Below are positions 7,782 to 16,745 of a stretch of 64,000 nucleotides of DNA, piece after piece. The notes under the pieces were generated by a model that had not been told where the DNA came from, did not search any database, and saw only the letters and a list, made by a program, of their open reading frames with translations. Source of the stretch: Streptomyces griseoaurantiacus (GTDB lineage Bacteria > Actinomycetota > Actinomycetes > Streptomycetales > Streptomycetaceae); the NCBI GenBank assembly GCA_014656015.1, contig BNBP01000019.1:1-64000 (forward strand), in the 5' to 3' direction. The position numbers were made by a program, and so were the translations under genes. Positions within the stretch are counted from its first letter, which is position 1; each line of letters starts with the position of its first letter.

Positions 7782-8681
7782 TCAGCCCTCGCGGACGACG
7801 ATCGCGCGGGCCCGGGGCAGTGCCTCGCGCCTGAGACGCGCCAGATCCGCCGTCTCCCGCGGGTGCCGGCGCCCCAACTCGGCCCGGTACTCGGTGTTCA
7901 GGGCCCTGGCCACGTCCGCGAGTCCGCTGGAGGCGGCGCAGGCGGCCTCGGCGGAGGCGAGACGCACCTCCTTGGCGTGCGGCCACCGACGGTCCGCCCG
8001 GGTGGCGGCGGCGCGGGAGGCGGCGGGATCGGCGTAGGGGTGGCCCTTGCCGCGCATGCAGCGGGCCCAGGGCGCGAGGGCCGTCCTGTACCGCTTGTCG
8101 GCGGTCACGAGGCCGAGGCGCATGCCGTCCAGGGCGCCGGTGACCCGGGTGGCGCGGAACCAGGCCTTCAGGTCGCCGTACAGCTCCCTCTGGGCCGCGG
8201 CCTGGCAGCCCCGGTCGCTGTGGGTGACCCGCATGCCGTTCGGCAGCCGGGCCGAAAGCCCCCGCGGCTCGGGCCCGTTGAGGTCGCGGACCAGGTCGGA
8301 CCGGTTCGCGGCGGAGGCGGAGCGGAAGTACTTCTGGTTGGGGTCGGCACGCACCTCCGCCTCGCGGCGGGGGCGCAGGTCGGTGCCGTAGCCGTGGGCG
8401 CGGGCCCAGGCCGGGTCGTCCACGACGAGGGGGAAGCGGGCCGCGAGGTCCTTGGGCGGGGGTGGTTCCACCCAGTATTCGTGGCCCCGCTTCTTCATGC
8501 ACGTCCTGACGAGGAGCTGTTCCGCGAGGTGCAGGGTCCGTTGCGGGTCGCCCGCGGCACGGTGGGCGGCGGAACCGCCGGCCCGGGCGGCCGGGTCGGG
8601 GGCGGATGTGCCGCCCGCACAGCCGGTGGCCGTGGTCGCCAGCAGGCCGGCGGTCAGCAGGGCCAGTTTCCAGCGGTGCAT
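7782..8681 (-). CDS. Putative secreted lipoprotein of unknown function
   Basis: 299 residues. The N-terminus is a lipoprotein signal with lipobox LLATTATGC followed by AGG, so the mature protein should be lipidated at Cys21 and face the outside. The mature part is charged and alpha-helical in appearance, with Cys residues in VRTCMKKRGHEYW, RGCQAAAQ, WARCMRGKGHPY and AAACAASS-type contexts. The repeated C-M-x-x-x-G-H pattern hints at an internal duplication. I recognise no enzymatic motif. It runs divergently from the SARP regulator. Confidence 0.7.
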   Translation of the reverse strand: MHRWKLALLTAGLLATTATGCAGGTSAPDPAARAGGSAAHRAAGDPQRTLHLAEQLLVRTCMKKRGHEYWVEPPPPKDLAARFPLVVDDPAWARAHGYGTDLRPRREAEVRADPNQKYFRSASAANRSDLVRDLNGPEPRGLSARLPNGMRVTHSDRGCQAAAQRELYGDLKAWFRATRVTGALDGMRLGLVTADKRYRTALAPWARCMRGKGHPYADPAASRAAATRADRRWPHAKEVRLASAEAACAASSGLADVARALNTEYRAELGRRHPRETADLARLRREALPRARAIVVREG

Positions 8682-9060
8682 CGGACGGCCTCCTGGGTGC
8701 TCCTGGGTGCGGATCGGACGGGTTCGCCCTTTCGAGCCGTCGACGATTCACGGAGGGCGCCCGTATGACGTCCGGCGGGAAGGAGATTTCCTCGTGTGCG
8801 CTGTCATACGAGGTGCCCCCGCGGGCGGTCTCCCGTACGAGGGGCCCGTGTCGCTTGCATTCCGGCCAAGTGGCCTCGTGCCCCGCCTCCCAGGGGCCCT
8901 CGGCACCGGCCTGGGGCCCGGGCCTCCCACGGGTTCCGCACGCCCGTGGGAAACGGACCGGATCCGGCCAGGCGGATCCGGCCCTCGGCCTGCGCCCACA
9001 CCGGCGTCGATATCGTTGCCAGCCTTCGCGGAGCGGGCGCGGTACGACGATCGGGAGATC
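8682..9060. promoter_or_regulatory. Divergent region between lipoprotein and SARP genes
   Basis: An inverted repeat CGTATGAC (8762-8769) / GTCATACG (8803-8810) could be an operator. Inside it, AAGGAG precedes GTG at 8794, which is in frame with the SARP gene and would add 89 non-conserved residues. A short direct repeat (TCCTGGGTG) lies near 8690-8708. No other gene is seen. Confidence 0.4.
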
Positions 9061-12000
9061 ATGCTGGACATACGTCTACTCGGTCCGGTGGAGGTATGGG
9101 CGGACGGGCGGCGTGCCCCGCTGGGCGGGACCAGACCCCTCGCGGTGCTGTCCGCGCTCGTCGTCCATCTGGGCGAGGTCCTGTCCACCGAGCGGCTCGT
9201 GGACTGCGTCTGGGACGACGAGGCTCCCGCCACCGCCGGGGCACTCGTGGCCACCCATGTCTCCGCCGTCCGCCGCGCGCTCGCCACGGTCGGCGAGGCC
9301 GGGGTGATCCGGACCAGGCCGCCGGGGTACGTCGCCGCGCTCCCGCCGTCCGGGATCGACGCCCGCCGCTTCGAGGAACTCCTCGCCTCGGGGCGGGCCG
9401 CCGCCGGCCGGGGCCGCCCGGAGGAGGCCGCGGAGCTGCTGTCCGAGGCACTGGGGCTGTGGCGGGGCCGGGAGGCGCTGGAGGGGCTCGGCCAGTCCTT
9501 CGCCCGGATCGAGGCGGCCCGGCTGACCGAACTGCGGCTGACGGGCCAGGAGGACCACGTCGACCTGCTGCTGGCCCTCGGCCACGCGGACCGCACGATC
9601 GCGCCCCTGCTCACGCAGGTCGCGGACCACCCGCTCAGGGAACGGCCGCGCGCCCAGCTCATGACCGCCCTGTTCCGCACCGGGCGCGTCTCCGACGCCC
9701 TGCTGACCTACCAGGAGGCGCGGGAGGTCCTCCGTGAGGAACTCGGCGTCGACCCCGGCCCCGAACTGCGGGCGCTGCACCGGGCGGTGCTGACCAACGA
9801 CCCCGCGCTGCTCGGCCCGGCCCCGCGGACCGCCGCGCGTCCACCGGCAGCGAGCCCCGAGGCGGCCGGGCACGCGGGGACGGACCCCCGTCCGGGCCCC
9901 GCGGTTCCGGACACCTCCAGGCCCTCGCCTGCCGAGCCCGTCCCCTCCCATCTCCCGCCCGACATCGCCGACTTCGTCGGCCGCACCACGCAGATCGCAT
10001 GGGCCGAGGCGCTGCTGGGCAAGGTGGCCGACAGCGGGCGCACCGCCCCGCCGGTCGGAGTCGTCTCCGGGCGCTCCGGCAGCGGCAAGACCGCCCTCGC
10101 CGTGCACGTCGGCCACCGCACCGCCGGTCTCTTCCCGGACGGTCTGCTCTTCGTGGACCTGCGGGCCGCCGACGCCGCCCCGGTGCGGCCCGCCGACGCG
10201 CTCGCCCGGCTGCTGCGCGCCATGGGCGCCGCCCCGGAGACCCTGCCCACCTCCGTGGAGGAACTGACCGGGCTGTACCGCACGCACGTCGGGCACCGGC
10301 GTGTCCTGCTGATCCTCGACAACGCGGCCGGTGAGGCCCACGTGCGGCCCCTGCTGCCGCCCGGCGGCGGCTCGGCCGTCCTCGTCACCAGCCGGCGCCG
10401 CCTGGTCGCCCTGGAGGGCGCCGCCCACCTCGACCTCACCGTGCCCGAGGTGCCGGAGGCGCTGGAACTGCTCGCGAAGGTGGCGGGGCCGAGCCGCACC
10501 GGTGCCGAACCCGAGCGGGCCGCCGAGATCGTCGCGCTGTGCGGAAGGCTGCCGCTGGCCGTGCGCATCGCCGGGGCGCGGCTCGCCTCGCGGCCGCACT
10601 GGGGTCCTGGCCGGCTCGCGGAGCGGCTGCGCGACGAACGGCGCCGGCTCAACGAACTGCGCGCCGGCGACCTCGAACTGCGCGTCAGCCTCGGCCTGGG
10701 GTACGCCGATCTCGATCCGCACGAGCGCGCCGTGCTGCGCCGGCTGGCACTGCTCGACCTGCCCGACTTCGCCGGCTGGATCGCCGCCCCGCTCCTCGGC
10801 ATCGGGGTCGAGGAGGCGGAGGAGGCGGTGGAGCGGCTGGTCGACTGCCATTTCGTGGACGTCGTCGGCGTGGACGGCACCGGACGCAGCCGGTACCGCA
10901 TCCACGACCTGGCCCGCGAGCACGCCCGCGAACGCTGTCTGGCCGAGGAGGAGCCCTCGGAGCGCGAGGCGGCCGTGCTGCGGCTGGTGGCCTCCTGGCT
11001 GGGCCTCGCCAAGCAGGCGGCCGCCCGGGGCCCCGGCGGGGCGAGCAGGTACTTCCCGGAACCGGAGACCGTGCGCGCGCTCGACGCGCACACCGAGGAG
11101 GAGCTGCTGGCCCGGCCCGCCGCCTGGTTCGCCGCCGAGCAGGCCGGTCTCCTCGCAGCCGTGGAGTACTGCACCGCCCACGGCGCGGCCCGGCCCGCGC
11201 GCGACCTCGCCGGGGCGCTGATCGCCAGTTCGGCCGCGCTGTACAACCGGTTCGACGCCTGGTCCAGCTCGCACCGGGCCGCCATGGCGGCGGTGCGCCG
11301 CGGCGGGGACGTCGAGGGCGAGGCCTGGCTGCTCACCGGGCTCGGCCGGCTCGCCTACGAGCAGGACAGGTTCGAGGAGTCGTACGCCTGCTTCGAGCGG
11401 GCCCTGCGGCGGTTCGGGGAGTACGGGGACGTGCCGCGGGGCGAGGCGGTGGCGCTCGACGGCATGGCCACCGTCCGGCGTGAGCAGGCCGGTTACCCCG
11501 AGGCCCTGACACTGCTCGGGGAGGCCCTGGAACGCTACGAGCGGACCGGCGACCTCGCGGGCCGGGCCCGGACGCTGTACGGCTTCGGCTATGTGCACCG
11601 GGAGCAGGGGCGGGGCGAGCAGGCCCGGCAGTCCCTCACCCGGGCCCTGGAGCTGTACCGGGCCGGGGCCGATCCGCACGGGGAGGCCCTCACCCTGCGG
11701 GCGCTGGCGCTGTGCCACCGCGCGGAGGGGTCCCTGGAGGAGGCCGAGCGGCTGCTGCGGGAGGCTCGGGACGTCTTCACCGGGCTCGCGGACGACTTCG
11801 GGCTCATGTACACGGAGCAGTCACTGGCCAAGGTCGAACTGCGCACGGGCCGGGCCGCCCGCGCCCGCGCACGTCTCGACCGCTGCCTCGCGGTGGCCCG
11901 CGAGCGCCAGGACCGGTTCGGTGTGGCCCTGGTGCTGCGCACCCTGGGCGAGTGCCACCTCGCGACGGGCGACACCGGGGCCGCCCGCGAACCGCTGGAG

Positions 12001-12177
12001 CGTGCCCTGGCGGAATGGGAGGCGCTGCGCCTTCCCGTCTGGCGGGCCCGCACGGCCTGGGACCTGGCCGAGGTGTGGGCGGCCGACGGCCGGCAGGAGG
12101 AGGCACACGCGGCCCGCGCCGAAGCCCTCGCCGTCTTCCGCGAACTGGACTGCCGGGAGGCGCGGGAGCGGGCGTAG
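9061..12177 (+). CDS. SARP-family transcriptional regulator with NB-ARC and TPR domains (AfsR-like)
   Basis: 1038 residues from the ATG at 9061. The first about 95 residues are an OmpR-type winged helix (LLGPVEVWADGR, LVDCVWDD, VRRALATVG), then a bacterial transcriptional activation domain to about residue 245 (YQEAREVLREELGVDPGPELR). A Pro/Ala linker follows. An NB-ARC ATPase begins near residue 300, with P-loop SGRSGSGKTALAVHVG, Walker B RRVLLILDNAA, and LCGRLPLAVRIAGARL. The last about 250 residues are TPR repeats. This is the AfsR architecture of streptomycete activators of secondary metabolism and development. No biosynthetic cluster lies beside it. The in-frame GTG at 8794, with a good AAGGAG, is an alternative start. 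Confidence 0.9.
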   Translation: MLDIRLLGPVEVWADGRRAPLGGTRPLAVLSALVVHLGEVLSTERLVDCVWDDEAPATAGALVATHVSAVRRALATVGEAGVIRTRPPGYVAALPPSGIDARRFEELLASGRAAAGRGRPEEAAELLSEALGLWRGREALEGLGQSFARIEAARLTELRLTGQEDHVDLLLALGHADRTIAPLLTQVADHPLRERPRAQLMTALFRTGRVSDALLTYQEAREVLREELGVDPGPELRALHRAVLTNDPALLGPAPRTAARPPAASPEAAGHAGTDPRPGPAVPDTSRPSPAEPVPSHLPPDIADFVGRTTQIAWAEALLGKVADSGRTAPPVGVVSGRSGSGKTALAVHVGHRTAGLFPDGLLFVDLRAADAAPVRPADALARLLRAMGAAPETLPTSVEELTGLYRTHVGHRRVLLILDNAAGEAHVRPLLPPGGGSAVLVTSRRRLVALEGAAHLDLTVPEVPEALELLAKVAGPSRTGAEPERAAEIVALCGRLPLAVRIAGARLASRPHWGPGRLAERLRDERRRLNELRAGDLELRVSLGLGYADLDPHERAVLRRLALLDLPDFAGWIAAPLLGIGVEEAEEAVERLVDCHFVDVVGVDGTGRSRYRIHDLAREHARERCLAEEEPSEREAAVLRLVASWLGLAKQAAARGPGGASRYFPEPETVRALDAHTEEELLARPAAWFAAEQAGLLAAVEYCTAHGAARPARDLAGALIASSAALYNRFDAWSSSHRAAMAAVRRGGDVEGEAWLLTGLGRLAYEQDRFEESYACFERALRRFGEYGDVPRGEAVALDGMATVRREQAGYPEALTLLGEALERYERTGDLAGRARTLYGFGYVHREQGRGEQARQSLTRALELYRAGADPHGEALTLRALALCHRAEGSLEEAERLLREARDVFTGLADDFGLMYTEQSLAKVELRTGRAARARARLDRCLAVARERQDRFGVALVLRTLGECHLATGDTGAAREPLERALAEWEALRLPVWRARTAWDLAEVWAADGRQEEAHAARAEALAVFRELDCREARERA

Positions 12178-12208
12178 GCAGTTCCGCCCGGACGCGGGAG
12201 CGGGCGTA
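12161..12208. repeat. 16-base direct repeat at the SARP stop codon
   Basis: CGCGGGAGCGGGCGTA occurs at 12161-12176, ending at the SARP stop, and again at 12193-12208 (32-base period). It is followed by the self-complementary GC element at 12216-12233, which may act as terminator. Confidence 0.7.
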
Positions 12209-12370
12209 TGCCGTTCCCGCGCCCGGGCGCGGGTGGGGCGGCGGAGGAGCGGCCCGACGCTTCTCGGACACGACCGGACGGCCGAACGCATCCCCCGCCG
12301 CGCCCGCCCGCCCGCCGCTTCTGTACTGTGCGAACTCGTTTCTCGATCAACGGAGTTCGCCGGCCGCAGC

Positions 12371-13189
12371 GTGCCGAAGACCATCGTCGTCACTGGAGCG
12401 AGCGACGGAATCGGCGCCGCCGCCGCGCGTCTGCTGGTACGCGACGGGCACGACGTGATCGTCGTGGGCAGATCCGAGGCGAAGACCAGGGCGGTCGGGG
12501 AGGAACTCGGCGTGCCCTCTTTCGTCGCCGACTTCGCCCGCCTGCACCATGTGCGCGCCCTCGCGGCACAGCTCGCCGAGCACCGCCCGAACATCGACGT
12601 ACTGGTCAACAACGCGGGGGCGATCCTCGGGGACCGCCGCGTCACCGCGGACGGTTTCGAGGAGACCTTCCAGGTCAACTACCTCGCGCCGTTCCTGCTG
12701 ACCAACCTGCTGCTGGACCGGTTGCTCGCCTCCGGGGGCCTCGTCGTGCAGACGTCGAGCAACGCCGCTCGGCTGTCCGCCCGCGTCGACCTGGACGATC
12801 TGAACAACGCGCGGAACTACTCCCCCGTCCGCGCCTACGGCAACGCCAAACTGGAGCTCGTCCTCTTCACCCGGGAGCTGCACGACCGGTACCACGAGCG
12901 GGGCCTGTCGGCGGTGGCCTTCCACCCGGGTGGTGTCTCGTCGAACTTCGCCCGCACCAGCCGCAGTTCCGTCGGCGCACTGTTCCGGACGCCCGTGCCG
13001 CGCCTGTTCTTCCAGCCTCCGCGGAAGGCGGCAGGACACCTGCTGCGGTTCATCACCCCCGCTCCCGGGGAGGCGCTCGTCTCCGGGGCCTACTACGAGA
13101 ACGGCAGGCCGCGCACGGTCAAGGCACCGCCCGTCGCATCGCGACTGTGGGAGACCACGGCGGCGCTGCTCGGTCTGGACGAGGGGTAG
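12371..13189 (+). CDS. SDR family NAD(P)-dependent oxidoreductase
   Basis: 272 residues from the GTG at 12371. The Rossmann motif VTGASDGIG lies at the N-terminus, NNAG near residue 80, and the catalytic Ser (QTSSNAARL) and Tyr-Lys (RAYGNAKLE) are all present. The long C-terminal part resembles retinol-dehydrogenase/WWOX-like SDRs. Expected to be a cytoplasmic NAD(P)H-dependent dehydrogenase or reductase; substrate unknown. The nearest GGAG is about 15 bases upstream, so translation may be weak. The large frame open upstream lies over the SARP 3' end and is not used. Confidence 0.85.
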   Translation: MPKTIVVTGASDGIGAAAARLLVRDGHDVIVVGRSEAKTRAVGEELGVPSFVADFARLHHVRALAAQLAEHRPNIDVLVNNAGAILGDRRVTADGFEETFQVNYLAPFLLTNLLLDRLLASGGLVVQTSSNAARLSARVDLDDLNNARNYSPVRAYGNAKLELVLFTRELHDRYHERGLSAVAFHPGGVSSNFARTSRSSVGALFRTPVPRLFFQPPRKAAGHLLRFITPAPGEALVSGAYYENGRPRTVKAPPVASRLWETTAALLGLDEG

Positions 13190-13294
13190 CGAACCGCGCG
13201 TCCACGGGAGGCCGGGGCGGGCGGAGTCGCGGCTGCCACTGCCTTGCAGCGCTTCTGCAGAGGTTCTGCATCGGGTGCGGGGACGCTGTCGTAC

Positions 13295-13960
13295 GTGACG
13301 GACCTCATCCTGCTCTCCGATCCCCGGGTCGCCGCGACGGCCGTGGCCGAGTGCGGCGAGCCGCTGGTCGACCTGCGCGCAGACGGCCACCTGCGGCTCG
13401 ACGCCCGCAAGGCCGACGACGACGGCAGCTACGCCCGGCTCCGGGCGGGCGCGCGGGAGCGGCTGCTCCGGGCGCAGCGCCTGCTGCCGGACGGGCTGCG
13501 GTTCCTGGTGGTGGAGGGCTACCGGCCACCGGCCCTGCAGAGCCGCTACTTCGAGGAGTACGCGGCGACGCTGCGCCGCGCGCACCCGGAGGCGCCGCCC
13601 GGACGCATCCGTGAGCTGGCGAGCGCGTACATCTCGCCGCCCGAGGTGGCACCCCATGTCAGCGGCGGGGCCGTGGACCTGACGCTGTGCGGGGCCGACG
13701 GGCGGGAGCTGGAGCTGGGCACGGAGGTGAACGCCACTCCGGAGGAGAGCGAGGGGGCCTGCCGCACCGGGGCTCCGGGGCTGACGGAAGAGGCCCGTGC
13801 GAACCGGGCCGTGCTGGGCCGGGCGCTGTCCTCTGCCGGGTTCGTCAACTACCCCACCGAGTGGTGGCACTGGTCGTACGGCGACCGCTACTGGGCCCTG
13901 TCGACCCGGGCGGCCGCCGCCCGGTACGGCCCGGCCGACCCGTCCCCGTCGACCGGCTGA
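13295..13960 (+). CDS. M15 family D-alanyl-D-alanine dipeptidase (VanX-like)
   Basis: 221 residues from the GTG at 13295; an in-frame TTG at 13244 would add 17 residues. The M15D metal site is visible: PHVSGGAVDLTL gives the first His and Asp ligands, and TEWWHWSYGD supplies the catalytic Glu and the last His. VVEGYRPPALQSRYF is the conserved substrate-binding arginine region. It should cleave D-Ala-D-Ala or related wall dipeptides, for recycling rather than resistance, because vanH/vanA-type genes are absent. No signal peptide is seen, so it is probably cytoplasmic. Confidence 0.85.
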   Translation: MTDLILLSDPRVAATAVAECGEPLVDLRADGHLRLDARKADDDGSYARLRAGARERLLRAQRLLPDGLRFLVVEGYRPPALQSRYFEEYAATLRRAHPEAPPGRIRELASAYISPPEVAPHVSGGAVDLTLCGADGRELELGTEVNATPEESEGACRTGAPGLTEEARANRAVLGRALSSAGFVNYPTEWWHWSYGDRYWALSTRAAAARYGPADPSPSTG

Positions 13961-14062
13961 CCACCGCGACGGGGGCGGCGCACCACCGCACGGCGCACCA
14001 CCGCACGGCACGGGACCGCACGGCACCTGCACCGAACGGCAGTACGACCCAGGGGGAAACAC

Positions 14063-14599
14063 ATGACACACAGCGACGGCGTCTGTCCGCCGCCGGGGCG
14101 CGTCGACGAGGAGGCCATGAGCGCCACGGAGTTCGACGCGTCCTTCACCGCGGACCTGCCCCGTCTGCGCAGACGGCTGCTCGCGCTGACGGGCGATCCG
14201 CACGAGGCCGACGACCTGCTGCAGGAGACCTATCTGCGGCTCGCCCGGCGCGCCCGCGAGCGCGGCCTCACGCGGCAGCGGCACCCGTACGCCTACACCT
14301 GCGCCGTCGCCCTCAACCTGCTGCGCGACTCGTGGGCGCGCCCCTCCCGCCGTGAACGGGCCACCGACCGGCTCCCCGAGGCCGGCTGGGACGGCGGACT
14401 CGGCTCCTACGAGGCCTCCGCCACCGCGCTCGCGCTGCTGCGCACGCTGTCCGAGAAGGAGGCGGCCGCGGTGATCCTGGTGGATCTGGAGGGTCTCAGC
14501 CACGACACGGCGGGCGAACGGCTGGGCGCCCACCGCGGCACGGTGCAGCGCAACAGGATGCGCGGGCTGGCGAAGATGCGCGCCGTGCTGGGCCACTAG
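14063..14599 (+). CDS. ECF-type RNA polymerase sigma factor
   Basis: 178 residues; the ATG is preceded by AGGGGGA. Region 2 has GDPHEADDLLQETYLRLARRA and HPYAYTCAVALNLLRDSW. Region 4 has LSEKEAAAVILVDLEGLSHDTAGERLG and the recognition helix HRGTVQRNRMRGLAKMR. An N-terminal extension of about 20 residues precedes the first helix. No anti-sigma factor is adjacent, but a zinc-binding one lies 1.5 kb downstream after the NlpC/P60 gene. The strong terminator just after the stop argues against one transcript. The sigma target is unknown; wall or envelope stress is suggested by the neighbours. Confidence 0.85.
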   Translation: MTHSDGVCPPPGRVDEEAMSATEFDASFTADLPRLRRRLLALTGDPHEADDLLQETYLRLARRARERGLTRQRHPYAYTCAVALNLLRDSWARPSRRERATDRLPEAGWDGGLGSYEASATALALLRTLSEKEAAAVILVDLEGLSHDTAGERLGAHRGTVQRNRMRGLAKMRAVLGH

Positions 14600-14603
14600 A
14601 GCA

Positions 14604-14636
14604 GCGCCGCGCCTCCACGGGGGTGGGGCGCGGCGC
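14604..14636 (+). terminator. Hairpin terminator after sigma gene
   Basis: A perfect 10-bp stem (14604-14613 with 14627-14636) starts five bases after the sigma stop and is followed by a short CT-rich tail. Confidence 0.75.
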
Positions 14637-14711
14637 GCCTTTCCGTGTCACCGCCGCCGGGACGATCCCGGCGGCGTCACGCTCGACGTCGACGACGTGA
14701 GGATGAGTTCC

Positions 14712-15881
14712 GTGAATGTCAGCAGCACCCGCCGCCGGAGCACCGGCGCGCTTCTGGGGGCCTCGGTCCTCGGTCTGTCCGCCTTCGTGTCCGTCCCGGC
14801 CCACGCCGCTCCCGCGCACGCCGCTCCCGCCCACGCCTCCGGGGCCGCCGCCGACTGCGGTGTGCTGGCCCCGGGCGCCTCGGTCACCGCCGAGGCCGCC
14901 GTGAGCGCGGCCTGTTCGCAGATCGGCGTCTGGTACAGCTGGGGCGGTGGTCACGGCGCCACGCCCGGTGCCACCTACGGCTACTACGACGGCTCCGACC
15001 CGGACAGCCTGCACGACGACGAGCGCATGGGCTTCGACTGCTCGGGGCTGATGCGCTACGCCTACTGGAGGGCGACCGGCAAGGACCTGCTCAACGGCAC
15101 CGCCGACGACCAGTTCCACAGCTCGCACGCCGCCGCCCGCTTCACCGCCTCGCAGGGCACCGCCCCGCTGCTGCCGGGCGACCTGATGTTCTGGGGCAGC
15201 GGCCACATCCACCACGTCGCCATGTACCTGGGCGGCGGGCAGATGGTCGAGGCCTACGAGTCCGGCACGCACATCAGGGTCACCTCCGTGCGCACCGGCG
15301 GCGACTACGCGGGCGCGGTGCGGATCAACGGCTCCGGCACGCCGATTCCCCCGCCCGCGGACGGCGGTTCGGTCTTCGAGACCTGGGGCACCGGGGTGCG
15401 CACCCACTCCACGCCGAGCACCCGCTCCTCCGTCGTGGACACCTTCGCCGGTCCCACGCAGGTGTCGGTCCAGTGCCAGGAGCACGCGGAGACGGTCACG
15501 GCCGAGGGCTACACCAACGACATCTGGTCCCGGCTGTCCGACGGGTCCTGGCTGACGAACATCTACATCAAGGGCCCGGCCTCGCTGCCCGGCGTCCCGG
15601 ACTGCGCGGGCGGCAGCGCCCCGCCGCCGAGCGGGGGCAGCACGGCCTGGCAGACCTGGGGCACGGGGGTGCGCACGCACAGCGAGCCGAACGTCAACGC
15701 CGCCGTCGTGGACTACTTCGCGCAGCCGACCACCGTCAACGTGCTGTGCCAGGCGCACGCCCAGGAGGTGACCGCCGAGGGCTACACGAACGACGCCTGG
15801 GCGAGGCTGACCGACGGGTCCTGGGTGACCGTGATCTACCTCAAGGGCCCCGCGTGGCTGCCGGGGGTGGCCACCTGCTGA
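14712..15881 (+). CDS. Secreted NlpC/P60 peptidoglycan endopeptidase with two C-terminal repeats
   Basis: About 389 residues. I chose GTG at 14712 because GAGG at 14699-14702 is nine bases upstream; GTG 14697 and ATG 14703 are alternatives. A Sec-type signal ends near VPAHAAPAHA, with a short APAHA repeat. The NlpC/P60 domain (about residues 50-205) has catalytic Cys in GFDCSGLMRYAY and His in IHHVAMYLG. Then come two tandem SH3-like repeats of about 85 residues, each starting TWGTGVRTHS and ending YIKGPASLPGV or YLKGPAWLPGV with two Cys. It should cut D-Glu-mDAP-type stem-peptide bonds outside the cell. Confidence 0.9.
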   Translation: MNVSSTRRRSTGALLGASVLGLSAFVSVPAHAAPAHAAPAHASGAAADCGVLAPGASVTAEAAVSAACSQIGVWYSWGGGHGATPGATYGYYDGSDPDSLHDDERMGFDCSGLMRYAYWRATGKDLLNGTADDQFHSSHAAARFTASQGTAPLLPGDLMFWGSGHIHHVAMYLGGGQMVEAYESGTHIRVTSVRTGGDYAGAVRINGSGTPIPPPADGGSVFETWGTGVRTHSTPSTRSSVVDTFAGPTQVSVQCQEHAETVTAEGYTNDIWSRLSDGSWLTNIYIKGPASLPGVPDCAGGSAPPPSGGSTAWQTWGTGVRTHSEPNVNAAVVDYFAQPTTVNVLCQAHAQEVTAEGYTNDAWARLTDGSWVTVIYLKGPAWLPGVATC

Positions 15882-15895
15882 CGGCTCGCGCCGGG

Positions 15896-15930
15896 ACCGT
15901 CCGCGCGGTGAACACCCCCGCGCGGACGGT
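15896..15930 (+). terminator. Perfect 13-bp terminator after NlpC/P60 gene
   Basis: 15896-15908 pairs perfectly with 15918-15930 around nine bases, 14 bases beyond the stop codon. Confidence 0.8.
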
Positions 15931-16075
15931 GCCGGCGCGGGCGACCAATCCGGGGGCCCGACCGCTCCGAATGTCTCGACCGTTTCCCGCGGGACTTGAG
16001 TGATTCGGCGGTCAGGTCCGTACCGGTGGGCAACAGCAACACACCCCACCCGCACCACCGGCATGAGGATTTGGT

Positions 16076-16726
16076 ATGAGGTCCCTGGAACGCCATCGCG
16101 ACGTCGGAGCCTACGCGCTCGGCGTGCTCGACGAGGCGGAGGCATTCCGCTTCGAGGACCACCTCATGGAGTGCGCCAGCTGCACCGCGCACGTGAGCGA
16201 GTTCCGGCCCGCCGCGCGGCAGTTGATGCTGTACCGGGAGGCCACGCCGCGTTCCGTGCACCCGGCGGCGGCGCCCGGGCCGCGGCTGCTGGAGCGGCTG
16301 CTCGACGAGGTGGCCGGACGGCACCGGACCGGCCGCAGGCGGTGGCTGGTCGCGGTGGCGGCGGCCGTCGTCCTGGCGGTGGGCGGCCCGGCGGCGGCCC
16401 TGCTGGCCGACGAGGGCTCCCCCTCGCACCAGGTGACCGCGGCGGACACCGGCGCCGGGGTGTGGGCGAGGGTCACCGCGCAGGACCGGGACTGGGGCAG
16501 CGACATCGGCGTCACGGTCAAGGACGCCTCGGGCCCGCACTCCTGCCGTCTGGTGGCGGTCGGCCGGGACGGCTCCGAGGAGGTCGTGACGAGCTGGATG
16601 GTGCCCTCCGCCAAGGGCGAGCCGCTCGCCATGGAGGGCGGCACCGCACTGGGCACCGGGCAGATCGCCCGCTACGAGATCCGCACGGACGACGGAACGC
16701 GCCTGCTGGCCCTCGACGCCCGCTGA
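16076..16726 (+). CDS. Zinc-binding anti-sigma factor (ZAS/RskA-like)
   Basis: 216 residues; the ATG at 16076 has GAGGA upstream. The N-terminal domain carries the ZAS motif H-x3-C-x2-C (FEDHLMECASCTAH), which binds ECF sigma factors. One membrane segment follows (about residues 85-108, RRWLVAVAAAVVLAVGG). The extracytoplasmic C-terminal domain (VWARVTAQDRDWG to RLLALDAR) resembles the RskA C-terminal sensor region. It should hold a sigma factor at the membrane until a signal or proteolysis releases it. No sigma gene directly precedes it. The factors encoded at 14063 and 5864 are the nearest candidates. Confidence 0.85.
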   Translation: MRSLERHRDVGAYALGVLDEAEAFRFEDHLMECASCTAHVSEFRPAARQLMLYREATPRSVHPAAAPGPRLLERLLDEVAGRHRTGRRRWLVAVAAAVVLAVGGPAAALLADEGSPSHQVTAADTGAGVWARVTAQDRDWGSDIGVTVKDASGPHSCRLVAVGRDGSEEVVTSWMVPSAKGEPLAMEGGTALGTGQIARYEIRTDDGTRLLALDAR

Positions 16727-16745
16727 GTGACGCCCGGCGGCGCGC

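Noticed and set aside
9076..11718. 880-codon open frame on the minus strand
   Set aside because: It lies fully antisense to the SARP gene. Its composition is Gly/Arg/Pro-rich without motifs, as expected for a GC-rich shadow frame.
12216..12233. Self-complementary 18-base GC element after the SARP gene
   Set aside because: Perfect palindrome, but with almost no loop; it may be a terminator, though not strong enough to list as one separately.
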